DNA of 42,998 nucleotides from Verrucomicrobiota bacterium (lineage in GTDB: Bacteria > Verrucomicrobiota > Verrucomicrobiia > Chthoniobacterales > UBA10450): contig QHPX01000088.1 of the NCBI GenBank assembly GCA_003219195.1, positions 1 to 42,998 of the forward strand. Direction: 5' to 3'. This document shows positions 1 through 7,700 of this stretch, piece after piece. Each line of letters starts with the position of its first letter. Position 1 is the first letter of the stretch. Below the pieces are notes generated by a model, which was not told the origin of the DNA, did no database searches, and was given only the letters and a program-made list of their open reading frames with translations. The position numbers and the translations under genes are program-made.

Positions 1-969
1 GCCCATGGTTTCGAGATAAAGCCGCGTGCGGGTGATTTCGGGCGCCTTGATGTATTGCTCGAGCATGGCATTGAACGACGCGACGTCGCCCTGCGCCTCA
101 TTCACGCGCTTGAACCGATAGCCCTCGGCCGCGCGAATCGCCTGGTCGGCCTGACCCTTCGCTCTGGGCACCGCTTCATTGTAATCACCGTTCGCGATGT
201 TAATGGCGTTTTCGCGGTCTTGTTGCGCTTTGTTGACTTCGTTAAAGGAGGCCTGGACCTCGGCCGGAGGGTTGACGTTCTTCAGTTGTACCTGATCGAC
301 GCGGACGCCCAGCATGTAGCGTTTCGCCAGTTCCTGCATTCGTGCCAGGGCCGAGACCTCGATGTCTTGCCGGCCGATCGTAATGACCTCGTCCACCGTT
401 CGGTCGCCGATCACTTCGCGCATCGCTGCTTCCGATAAATCGCGTAACGTTTGGGCAGGATTACGGACGTCGAACAGGTACTGCTTGGGATCGTCGATGC
501 GGTATTGCACGACCCATTCCACGAGTGCGGCGTTTAGGTCGCCTGTAACCATCGACCTTTCTTCTCCCCCCTCTCTTGCCGGTTGGTCGGGATTTGTGTA
601 GCCCGGAGTGAAGAAGCCGAACTCAAGTTTCAACTGCCGCCGCGTCGGCACGACAGCTACTTTGTCGATGCCCAAGGGAAGTTTGAAATGCAGCCCTGGC
701 TCGACCGTTTTTAAAAACTTGCCGAAGCGAAGGACGACCCCCTCCGATTCGGCCTGTACCGTGTAGCACGCTGTCCATATCAGAGTCACTAGGAGAATGA
801 CGATGGCAACACCGGCAACCAATCGCGCGAGCCTTTCTGAACGGAGCGTAAACAAGTGAACCCACAGCGGAAAGACGAAAGTTCCTGTTTTTGACCGTCG
901 TCCAAAAACATTCGCGCGTTGCGGTCCCGAATAACATGCTCGACCAGTGAAAATGGAAGAAACAAACAT
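1..969 (-). CDS. hflK: HflK-like SPFH-domain membrane protease modulator, partial (3' end outside window)
   Basis: The complement strand is open from a possible ATG at 969 to the window edge. A membrane segment (LARLVAGVAIVILLVTLIW) is followed by an SPFH/band-7 domain with ESEGVVLRFGKF, an arginine-rich QLKLEFGFFTPG stretch, VRNPAQTLRDLSEAAMREVIG and, near the edge, GDVASFNAMLEQYIKAPE, which is very typical of HflK. HflK with HflC forms a membrane complex that modulates FtsH proteolysis; hflC would be expected just outside the window. The roughly 50 residues before the membrane helix are not typical and no good ribosome-binding site is seen, so the true start may be internal (for example a TTG at 855-853). 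Identity is firm, start uncertain. Confidence 0.88.
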   Translation of the reverse strand, partial: MFVSSIFTGRACYSGPQRANVFGRRSKTGTFVFPLWVHLFTLRSERLARLVAGVAIVILLVTLIWTACYTVQAESEGVVLRFGKFLKTVEPGLHFKLPLGIDKVAVVPTRRQLKLEFGFFTPGYTNPDQPAREGGEERSMVTGDLNAALVEWVVQYRIDDPKQYLFDVRNPAQTLRDLSEAAMREVIGDRTVDEVITIGRQDIEVSALARMQELAKRYMLGVRVDQVQLKNVNPPAEVQASFNEVNKAQQDRENAINIANGDYNEAVPRAKGQADQAIRAAEGYRFKRVNEAQGDVASFNAMLEQYIKAPEITRTRLYLETMG

Positions 970-1355
970 CGACAAAGTCTAGATCCTTCAGGTTGACGAC
1001 GATCCCGATATGCGTTTGCTGATGCCGGCCCTCTGCAAGAATTTGGACCATGTCGTGCTCACGGCGGGAACGGTCGCTGAGGCGTTGCAATTGGCCAACG
1101 GCCTAAAATTAAACCTGTATTAAATCTGTGTATACTCGATGTGCGGCTTCCGGACGGCACCGGCATCGAACTGTGTCAGCGACTGCGTAAGTTGCAGCCG
1201 GATGTCCCGATCGTTATTACTCCGCCTACGCAGACGACGCGGTTCAGCGGGAAGCGCTCTCAATATGCCGCGATGCCTAGTTGCAGAAACCAGTCTCTGC
1301 TGCCGAGTTGGAGCAAACTATTGTCGGATTGCTCAATCGAAAAGAGCAAGACTGA
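953..1355 (+). pseudogene. Decayed stand-alone response-regulator receiver gene
   Basis: Several frames of one stretch together spell a CheY-like receiver: ATG at 953, then VDDDPDMRLLMPAL with the acidic pocket, LTAGTVAEALQLANG, then in another frame CILDVRLPDGTGIELCQRLR with the phospho-acceptor Asp region, and lastly YYSAYADDAVQREAL and KPVSAAELEQTIVGLLNRKEQD with the conserved Lys-Pro. Reading is broken by an in-frame TAG at 980-982, frame changes near 1110-1130 and 1210-1225, and a TAG near 1278. It lies head-to-head with hflK and overlaps its putative start. With this many lesions it is a pseudogene, not a sequencing artefact. Confidence 0.8.
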
Positions 1356-1363
1356 AACCACGG

Positions 1364-2149
1364 TCAGCCTTGCGAGTCCAAAACTTTGCCGCTGCGATTA
1401 CGCAGCAAAAATTTAACGATTTTAGAAACGGTGATCGAAACCGCTCGCGCCCAAATTATTCTAAATAACAACGCCGGATAAGACGCCGGCAAATTTGGAG
1501 GAAGGCAGACAAACGGAGAAGCGGAATGTTTGGAATCCGGATCGTATGTCGGGTCGATTTGCGATCCAAGGTCACGGAAACGGGCGGCAAGCGCGGGGTC
1601 GTCGCTGAAAAAAGCGCCTGGCCAATGGCGTTCGACAAACTTCCGAGCCGGTTGGCCCCGGTAGAAGTCATGGATAAAAACAGCGCACGGTTTGCCGGTG
1701 GCCAGGAGCCGGAGCGCCAGTTTCAGCGCGCGAAATTCTTTTGGGCCATCAATAAGAACTGCATCCCCGGTTTGAACCCGTTGCGGGAGTATCTCGCGAG
1801 AATCCCCGTAGAGAAGTTCGGCATTCGCGTACGGCCTGAGCTTCGCTTCGGCGATGGCCGCATGCGTTGGATCGAGATCAAACTCAACGCTCACAATTCG
1901 CGCTTGCGGGAAACAACGTGTCAGCATGAGGGTGCTCTCGCCACGCATGCGGCCCGATTCCAGGATCTGTTTCGGACCAAACGGACGCACCGCCGCATAA
2001 AAGAAAAACATTCCGCGCGGGCCGATGCCTTTGAATCCGCTTTCACGCGGCACGGCCTCGATCGCACGCCGAAAATCGGGCAACAGCCGATCGGCTCGTC
2101 CCGCTATCGACGTTGCGTTAAGCGTCGCTTTGTCCTCGGGGTCGCGCAT
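1364..2149 (-). CDS. Class I SAM-dependent methyltransferase-like protein
   Basis: The 261-residue product has a Rossmann-like core: ILESGRMRGESTLML in the position of the SAM-binding glycine loop, IVSVEFDLDP as the acidic strand 2 end, and GDAVLIDGPKEF as the later Asp-containing strand. This resembles the CmcI/Methyltransf_24 group, whose members are often in surface glycan or natural-product loci. The C-terminal 45 residues are hydrophobic and basic and may sit at the membrane. The gene lies between the receiver pseudogene and the left end of the island, and is chromosomal by position. Substrate unknown. The first glycine motif (ESGRMRGES) is slightly degenerate. Confidence 0.7.
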   Translation of the reverse strand: MRDPEDKATLNATSIAGRADRLLPDFRRAIEAVPRESGFKGIGPRGMFFFYAAVRPFGPKQILESGRMRGESTLMLTRCFPQARIVSVEFDLDPTHAAIAEAKLRPYANAELLYGDSREILPQRVQTGDAVLIDGPKEFRALKLALRLLATGKPCAVFIHDFYRGQPARKFVERHWPGAFFSDDPALAARFRDLGSQIDPTYDPDSKHSASPFVCLPPNLPASYPALLFRIIWARAVSITVSKIVKFLLRNRSGKVLDSQG

Positions 2150-2271
2150 ATGCTAATCAACGGCGGCTCGCTGCCTCAGGCAACGAGAACGAGTGCGCGG
2201 AATTTTGACCACCCGTGGTTGGTTTGATGTTGGTTACCAGCTGGCTGCTATGTTTTACTCTCATAATTATA

Positions 2272-2311
<40 letters not shown>

Positions 2312-2590
2312 TCAAGAAAGAGTTTTTGCGCGTGTTTTCGCTGCGTTGCACAGCATCACGGACGCTAGGTGTTTCCGGCCAATACCGTTCGCACCGCGTT
2401 ACGCAGAGTTGCGTGTTTTTGCAGCCAAAAATCCTCAGACCGTAGGAAACGACCGTGAAAATTTTCTTAGTTCGGATTCTTTTTCTCGTCCGCTGAGTCG
2501 GGCAGCAAATGTGATCACCTGCAGCCTCTGGATCCCCAGGCTCTGCAGCCTCTGGAGCGTCTGCCTTTTTGCTGTTCGGTGTCTGGGGCT

Positions 2591-2884
2591 CTAGATGCAT
2601 TCCCTGACCCTGAGCACCCTGGCCTTGAGCAGGGAGAGCTGGGAGTGCAGCCAAGATTTCGTCAAACCGATCGTGCGGTGATTGACGCGGCACTCTCGCG
2701 CAATGGCGCGGTAGCTAACGTGCTCCCGTGGTTCAGCGAGCAATTCCACGACTCGGCGGTAAGTTTCGGGCCGGATCGCGGCCAATCGTTCAGTCGTGTA
2801 GCAGCCTGGACGTTTAGGGGCGATCCGGCAATTCACGTCTGGGTCGTTTGACGATTGCATTACGTTCGCATGAACATTTACCAT
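2591..2884 (-). pseudogene. HTH protein remnant, C-terminus lost
   Basis: The N-terminal part reads ETYRRVVELLAEPREHVSYRAIARECRVNHRTI, a helix-turn-helix of the kind in small regulatory or phage-terminase-like proteins in island contexts. After NHRTI the frame runs into GLTKSWLHSQLSLL and stops, while another frame downstream (toward 2450) keeps a low-complexity Gln/Gly/Pro-rich tail (PAQGQGAQGQG). This suggests an internal deletion with frameshift joining an HTH head to a displaced tail. It lies next to the left attachment site, where element control genes are common. The family is from memory only. Confidence 0.5.
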
Positions 2885-3490
2885 TGCTCGGAGATAAACG
2901 CAAACGTAGCTGCCATGACAATCAGCGTAGTCGCCAATTTGATTTGGCTAGCGCAAGCGCAGTCCTTTTAGGGCAAGAAAAAAAGACTTGCCTGAACAGA
3001 GGCCGAACTTAGATTAAGAAAAGATGAGTGCGAGATGCCACGGCTGGTGGGCATCGTGGTTGCGCCATTGCGGCGTGAACGGCGTGATTGCTGCCTGCGC
3101 CGTTGCGCTCGCTCTCGCTGGCTCGCCTCAGGGTCATGAGAGTATCCATCGAGGCGCGGCGTGGCCAAGCCATTCCTGCGCGATCACATTGCTTGAAGCG
3201 GGTAAATGCATCAAAGCAATCGAAAGTCATACCAGGCCGCTGGTGCGCAGAACGCCCGCTGTCGTCGCGCCGGGTCAGCTACCAAAACTAAGTCCGATCT
3301 GGGTTCCGAAGCTTTTCCTGGAAGCGTGTCGCTGCGAGCACGGGCCACCGGCGCTTTCTTAGGCGCTTTGTCTTAGGGCGTCTCTTACGGCACGCCACTT
3401 CAGCGTACCTAGACTGATCGATTTTCGATCAGCCAAAACACCTACAAACAAACTTCAAACTCCATTTCCACATTCGACAAATCACCTTTT
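2885..3490. other. Non-coding or degenerate stretch inside the island
   Basis: Several short overlapping open frames exist on both strands (for example 3024-3362 plus), but none has a recognisable domain and they shadow one another. The only clear structure is the hairpin at 3414-3432. It is probably decayed island DNA. Confidence 0.4.
3414..3432. promoter_or_regulatory. Perfect inverted repeat upstream of the hydrolase gene
   Basis: CTGATCGA, three T, then TCGATCAG: 8-bp arms ending 58 bp before the hydrolase start codon. It could be an operator or leader hairpin. No poly-T tail follows, so a classical terminator is less likely. Confidence 0.45.
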
Positions 3491-4570
3491 ATGAAAACGA
3501 AAACTTCACCCACAACAAATTTAATGAACCGCTTGCCTGCACGTAGTGGCAACTTGGACTGCGATTGCCGCTGTGCCTGCGGATTTCGTATCGCTTCAGT
3601 GACAATCGCGGTCATAACCACACTAAGTTTGATCCCGACCCTAACGGCAACGCCGACCTCTACGCCCGCTTGCGATCCGATAACTCCGGTGATCGAACAA
3701 TATGGAATCGGCCAGAGTAGTTCCGGAGATACTCCGTTAAATTGGGAAGCTTTTATCCCACCCGGCGGTGGAACACACCCGGCGATAATTGTTATTCACG
3801 GTGGCGGCTTCAAGGGTGGTGATTTTACTGATACACGAACGGATCAAGATTTGGTTTGCGCTGGTTTTTGCGTTTTCGACATCGAATATCGTCTCGCGCC
3901 TCCCGGAAAACTTGATGGACAAGGCAGCGACCCTGGCCGTTATCCAGAGCAGACCGATGACGTGGCCACGGCGATTCGGGCCGCCAGGAATCCAGCGCGA
4001 ACGTCGGTGGCATTTGGCAGAGTTAACGGCAAAGTAGGCGCCGTTGGCGGGAGTGCCGGTGCCTCACATGCTGCCTACTGTGCCGCGGCTCCGACCCTCG
4101 GAGGCGACCAGTTGGACGCTGCCGTGCTCCTAAGCGGGGCATACGATTTTCACGATCCGGCTTCGCTTATCGATACCAGGTGTGCAGAGTTTGGCGCAGA
4201 CGTTCGCAATTACGTTGGTTGCTCGCCTGGCCCTGCTTGTGACAGTGACGAAGGATTGCTCGATCTGGCTTCGCCTTATCGGAGATTTACCAGCTCTTCT
4301 TCGCCGGTTTTTATTATCGCGACCAATCTCGATCCGATGCCGCCCAATCAGTTCACGATCTTAGTGAGCAACGTGGCGGCGGTAGGCGTGCCCAATTGTG
4401 AACAGCTTCTCATAACAGAAAGGCCGGGGCCAGATGGATGCACTCGGCATTCCTTCGAGTATTGGCCGGATGTGAAAGATCAGGCAATTGCGTTTCTCAA
4501 TACGTCGTTAAATGATCCCGGTGGAGGCAGTCAACCCATTGATCCCGAACGTCACAACCGCCTGCGGTAG
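3491..4570 (+). CDS. Secreted alpha/beta hydrolase (esterase/lipase-like)
   Basis: 359 residues. A hydrophobic segment (about residues 35-55) before TPTSTPACDP suggests export, though the leader is long. The catalytic domain shows the HSL/BD-FAE-type oxyanion motif IVIHGGGFKGG, the YRLAPPG strand, the nucleophile elbow GAVGGSAGAS (GxSxG), a candidate acid region near ATNLDP, and a late RHSFEYW supplying the likely catalytic His. Cysteines are numerous for an esterase, suggesting disulfides outside the cytoplasm. The ATG at 3491 follows an A-rich leader without a strong ribosome-binding site. It is alone in orientation and spacing, downstream of a hairpin. Substrate cannot be told; carboxyl esters or a short-chain polymer are possible. 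Confidence 0.78.
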   Translation: MKTKTSPTTNLMNRLPARSGNLDCDCRCACGFRIASVTIAVITTLSLIPTLTATPTSTPACDPITPVIEQYGIGQSSSGDTPLNWEAFIPPGGGTHPAIIVIHGGGFKGGDFTDTRTDQDLVCAGFCVFDIEYRLAPPGKLDGQGSDPGRYPEQTDDVATAIRAARNPARTSVAFGRVNGKVGAVGGSAGASHAAYCAAAPTLGGDQLDAAVLLSGAYDFHDPASLIDTRCAEFGADVRNYVGCSPGPACDSDEGLLDLASPYRRFTSSSSPVFIIATNLDPMPPNQFTILVSNVAAVGVPNCEQLLITERPGPDGCTRHSFEYWPDVKDQAIAFLNTSLNDPGGGSQPIDPERHNRLR

Positions 4571-4726
4571 GGTAGCGGAGTCGCCGCTTTGCAGAAACTA
4601 CTCTCGATACCGTACGATGATCCGCTTACTCCTGCGCTGCTCCGGCTCGATCCAATGTTCGATCCGCTTTGGAATGATCCGCGCTTCCAAAAACTTGCAT
4701 CTGGCATGCCGAAAGAAGTGAAATAG
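4571..4726 (+). pseudogene. C-terminal fragment of a TPR/kinase-type protein
   Basis: Directly after the hydrolase TAG, in the same frame, the DNA reads AALQKLLSIPYDDPLTPALLRLDP, then MFDPLWNDPRFQKLASGMPKEVK and a TAG at 4724-4726. The pattern LRLDPxxDPLxxDPRFQKL is the common C-terminal tail of verrucomicrobial TPR-containing serine/threonine kinases or cyclases. There is no start codon or upstream TPR region, so this is a leftover tail, probably from a deletion that also brought the hydrolase next to it. Family from memory. Confidence 0.55.
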
Positions 4727-4774
4727 GGGCGATTGATCTCAATCGCGTAGGCGGTTCAGTGAACCGTCGTTACG
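4727..4774 (+). repeat. Twin-hairpin dispersed repeat, copy A
   Basis: Two adjacent hairpins: GCGATTGA-TC-TCAATCGC, then CGGTTCA-G-TGAACCG. The whole 48-bp unit is homologous, in inverted orientation, to 38605-38653. It begins 1 bp after the stop of the TPR fragment. REP/BIME-like; it may end transcription. Confidence 0.75.
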
Positions 4775-5276
4775 TCAGGCGGGACGTTTGAGCTTGGCGA
4801 GAAAGGTTGGTCGTAAGGCTGTGCATCGCAGATTGATTCGACTGGTCGCGGGCTTTTCACAGCAGACGCGCACCGCCACAACGGAAAAAGATTCATCGTT
4901 AACGCCGACGAAAAGCTGACAGCCTTTCTCGAACTTGAAAGAATCGCGCAAGATGACAGTGATTGAAATCAGACCGCACCGAAATTCGTATTTTCGATTG
5001 CAACGGCGCGCTCGCACGCATTATCGCGCGGTTCTGCGCATAATTGATTGCCTGATTTGTGACGCAAGCGCGCTGAGTGTTTTGTGACGCGAGATACTCG
5101 AACAGTGAAAGATGCCAGTTGAGCACGGCTGCCAGAATTGGCAGACAAAACCGCGCGATGTTCAGGAGCTTATCTTGCGTATTACAATTTCGTTAAAACA
5201 TACGGCTCGCTTCGTTGCACGCCCGCGATGGAAGCGGGGGTTGAAAAGAGCGCGTGGACAGTGTCTGATTTGGTGA
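4775..5276. other. Gene-free stretch of the island
   Basis: Short open frames on the minus strand (4775-5017, 4899-5126) show no domain. I see no repeat, RNA or clear promoter here. Confidence 0.4.
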
Positions 5277-5567
5277 ATGCAGCCTAAAGAGATTACAGAG
5301 CTTAAAGACGCCATCCGAGAAACGCATGGCTGCGAATCGCTTCACGTCGAATCTGTTCCCGTGAAAGAAGTTTTCGAGGGTCAAACTGCATGGGAAGGAA
5401 CCGTTGAAGTGTTCGATCTTGTCGGTCACGAAAAGGCTAAACGAGCGTATACGTGGAGCTACCGCGACGGCGATCAAAACAAGTCCATTGCCGTTCTGGA
5501 AATACCACCCGTGGATTCACCGCAGAGCGCCGTTAAGGTCGCGATTGCTAGCAAGGCGAGGAAATGA
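5277..5567 (+). CDS. Small hypothetical protein, island cargo
   Basis: 96 residues beginning MQPKEITELKDAIRETHGCESLHVES, mixed charged, with alternating hydrophobic strands (WEGTVEVFDLVGH, RAYTWSYRDGD) and no signal or membrane segment; it looks like a compact soluble alpha/beta protein. Its stop overlaps the next start by 4 bp (ATGA), so the two genes are translationally coupled. I do not recognise the family; phage or mobile-element accessory genes often look like this. That the frame is kept beside several broken genes suggests it is maintained. Confidence 0.6.
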   Translation: MQPKEITELKDAIRETHGCESLHVESVPVKEVFEGQTAWEGTVEVFDLVGHEKAKRAYTWSYRDGDQNKSIAVLEIPPVDSPQSAVKVAIASKARK

Positions 5568-5833
5568 CTCTTTTAAACGGTCTGCTTCTTGTCGGACTTG
5601 GCTTTCTCGTTGGGTTCGCCTGTGCGCAAATCTCGAAGCGATGGAAGGCGCAAATTGATTGGAATCGTAAAGAATCATTCCGTGATGGCTACATACACGG
5701 CTGGCTAGCCCGCCATGCCAAAAACGAACTGCGGCGTGACTGGGCGAAATTTACGTTCTCTGATGAATCCATTGAATCATTTAATGAGCAAATGAGGGAA
5801 AATAGATTGCCGCCGCCCCACGGCTCAAATTAG
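5564..5833 (+). CDS. Small single-pass membrane protein, coupled to the preceding gene
   Basis: 89 residues. An N-terminal transmembrane helix (LLNGLLLVGLGFLVGFACA) is followed by a basic, aromatic cytoplasmic tail containing WNRKESFRDGYIHGWLARHAKNELRRDW and an acidic C-terminal part. The 4-bp overlap with the upstream gene implies co-production. Family not recognised. The paired soluble and membrane small proteins could work together, for example as an immunity or accessory pair, but nothing in the sequence proves this. Confidence 0.6.
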   Translation: MTLLNGLLLVGLGFLVGFACAQISKRWKAQIDWNRKESFRDGYIHGWLARHAKNELRRDWAKFTFSDESIESFNEQMRENRLPPPHGSN

Positions 5834-5960
5834 GACACTACCCGTTTTTATGGCTCCCTGATAATTCGCACAAGTTCCGACCTCGCGCCGGTGTTTACGT
5901 CAACCGTCAAGATGTTTCCCACCCCCGGGCGCCGAGCGCGATTCGATGTGGCCGGAGGAG

Positions 5961-6314
5961 CTAATGGTTGCTCGCGGCTTTGTCGTCCGCACTTTCCTTC
6001 GCCTGAGCGGCGGGCGTTTCCGTGCTGAACGAGACGATCTTGCCGGTCTTTGCGTTGACCAAGACTTCGGTGATATCCTTACTCTCCGGCCTAACGATAT
6101 CGAAGGACCAGACGAGAGCGTGGTGCTCTTTCTCAATCTCCGCGCTTTGGATCTTCCCGCGCGGCACCTTCGCCAGGGCAGTTTTCTCCGCCTGCGATTT
6201 GGTGATTTTCGCCTGGGCGATAAGCTCCGCTTCGCTCTGCGCGGCGAACCCGGAAGTGGTAACGAAAATCGTCGTTAGGGCGATCGCCCCAGCCCAATGG
6301 TATCTGTTTTGCAT
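5961..6314 (-). CDS. Secreted PepSY-domain protein
   Basis: 117 residues with a signal peptide (MQNRYHWAGAIALTTIFVTTSGFAAQ). The mature part is a single PepSY-like domain: ITKSQAEKTALAKVPRGKIQSAEIE, then LVWSFDIVRPESKDITEVLVNAKTGKIVS. PepSY domains lie in the periplasm and are associated with peptidase inhibition or redox partners. It diverges from the glycosyltransferase gene, whose C-terminus carries a similar PepSY unit, so a shared intergenic promoter region (6315-6459) may control both. Start at ATG 6314 is supported by the signal peptide. Confidence 0.8.
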   Translation of the reverse strand: MQNRYHWAGAIALTTIFVTTSGFAAQSEAELIAQAKITKSQAEKTALAKVPRGKIQSAEIEKEHHALVWSFDIVRPESKDITEVLVNAKTGKIVSFSTETPAAQAKESADDKAASNH

Positions 6315-6459
6315 GCGGACTTCGACGCCGTGGCGAGTTCATCTGTTCAGTTTTTCTGTTCGGCGCGTATTCGCCGAGCGACGACTGGTCACGCGGGATT
6401 GCCGTTGACTTCAAGTGACGCGTGCCGCAAATTTTCTGATCGAGGTAGAAACTCGCGTC

Positions 6460-7599
6460 ATGAATCACGAGCCATCGTTCGCCGTGGTGGTGCCGTTCTT
6501 CAACGAAGAGCGGAACGTTAGGGCAGTGTGCGGCGAGTTAAGGGGCATTCTGGAAACGATGCTTCCCGGGGGTGAAGTCATCCTGGTTGATGATGGGAGC
6601 ACCGATAAGACCTGGGCGAAACTGGAAGAGATTGCGCTCACCTGGCCGCAATGCCGTGTCTTTCATTTGAGCGAAAATCAAGGCCAGTCGGCCGCGTTGC
6701 TTTTAGGCTTCGACAAATCCGTGGCGCCGATCCTGGTCACGATGGATGGCGACGGCCAGAGCGATCCCCGGGATATCGAAAAGCTGTTGGTTAAATTGGA
6801 AGGTGTCGACATGGTGGTGGGAGCGCGAGTTGTGCGTCAGGATTCCTGGTTGCGCCGGAAGATTTCCTGGATCGCTAATTCCATTCGGTCCGAATTGTTA
6901 GGCGATGGGGTCTCCGATGCCGGCTGCGCCTTGAAAGTTTTTCGCCGGGACGTGGTGGGTGCCTTTATCCCGATCCGCACCCTTTACTCCTTCATGCCGG
7001 CGCTGGCCGTCGCGGCTGGTTTCCGAGTCATCGAGGAGCCGGTGAACCACCGTCCCCGCAAGAACGGAACTTCGAAATATACGGTCCGCAGTTTTCTCCT
7101 TCTGCCTATTCTTGATTTCATTGGCCTGGAGTGGTTCCGGACGCGACGCTGCCCGGGCCGTGCGATGCGAAGTCTTGACGAACATCTTGCCATTGAAACC
7201 TTGGGCGAAGAGCTCTATCGGCGCGCAGTTCGCAGGTGGCTGAGAATAGTCGGATGGGCGGCGGCGATTTGCCTTATCGGATTCGGGTTGATGCTTGCGC
7301 CGCGCAAACAGGGCGAAGGTCGAACGACCCAAAAGATAAGTCTCCATCGGGCGGAAAGAATCGCCCTGCATGATTTTCCTAAAGGACGGCTCGGATCAGT
7401 CCAACTGAGTATGCGTGACGACCGCCTCACTTGGACGATCGATGTCCAACCGCCGGCCTCGGCGGATTTGCGTGAGATCGAAATCGATGCGGCCGACGGC
7501 CACGTGATCGCAGCGCGTGTCGAAACCGCCGAAGAGGAGGCTCTCGAAGCGGCGGTGGAGGACCAACATGGCCATCCGAGACGGCTCGTTCCCCAGTGA
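6460..7599 (+). CDS. GT2 glycosyltransferase fused to a C-terminal PepSY domain
   Basis: 379 residues from ATG 6460. Residues about 1-230 are a DPM1/ArnC-type family 2 glycosyltransferase: VVVPFFNEERNV, VILVDDGSTDKTW, ILVTMDGDGQSDP (DxD-like) and SDAGCALKVFRRD, with NHRPRKNGTSKYTVR near the domain end. Such enzymes usually move a sugar onto a polyprenyl phosphate. The usual paired C-terminal helices are replaced by one clear helix (IVGWAAAICLIGFGLMLA) followed by a PepSY-like unit (ISLHRAERIALHDFPKGRLGSVQL, TWTIDVQPP, EIDAADGHVIAARVE). If the glycosyltransferase is cytoplasmic, PepSY lies in the periplasm. The domain order is odd; ordinary ArnC ends after its helices. Confidence 0.82.
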   Translation: MNHEPSFAVVVPFFNEERNVRAVCGELRGILETMLPGGEVILVDDGSTDKTWAKLEEIALTWPQCRVFHLSENQGQSAALLLGFDKSVAPILVTMDGDGQSDPRDIEKLLVKLEGVDMVVGARVVRQDSWLRRKISWIANSIRSELLGDGVSDAGCALKVFRRDVVGAFIPIRTLYSFMPALAVAAGFRVIEEPVNHRPRKNGTSKYTVRSFLLLPILDFIGLEWFRTRRCPGRAMRSLDEHLAIETLGEELYRRAVRRWLRIVGWAAAICLIGFGLMLAPRKQGEGRTTQKISLHRAERIALHDFPKGRLGSVQLSMRDDRLTWTIDVQPPASADLREIEIDAADGHVIAARVETAEEEALEAAVEDQHGHPRRLVPQ

Positions 7600-7700
7600 C
7601 TTCTGCGCCGGGCGGTGTTAGCTCGACGGGAGCGCCTGGCTCAGCCGGTTGAGCTCTGCATTAGGCGAGACGGATAGCTGTCCTTTGGCCTAACGAACCT

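Noticed and set aside
623-1090. Minus-strand open frame overlapping hflK and the receiver pseudogene
   Set aside because: Wrong frame for hflK and antisense to the receiver remnant; no recognisable domain.
3024-3362. Plus-strand frame of 112 residues in the island
   Set aside because: Competing frames on both strands, odd composition, no domain or clear ribosome-binding site.
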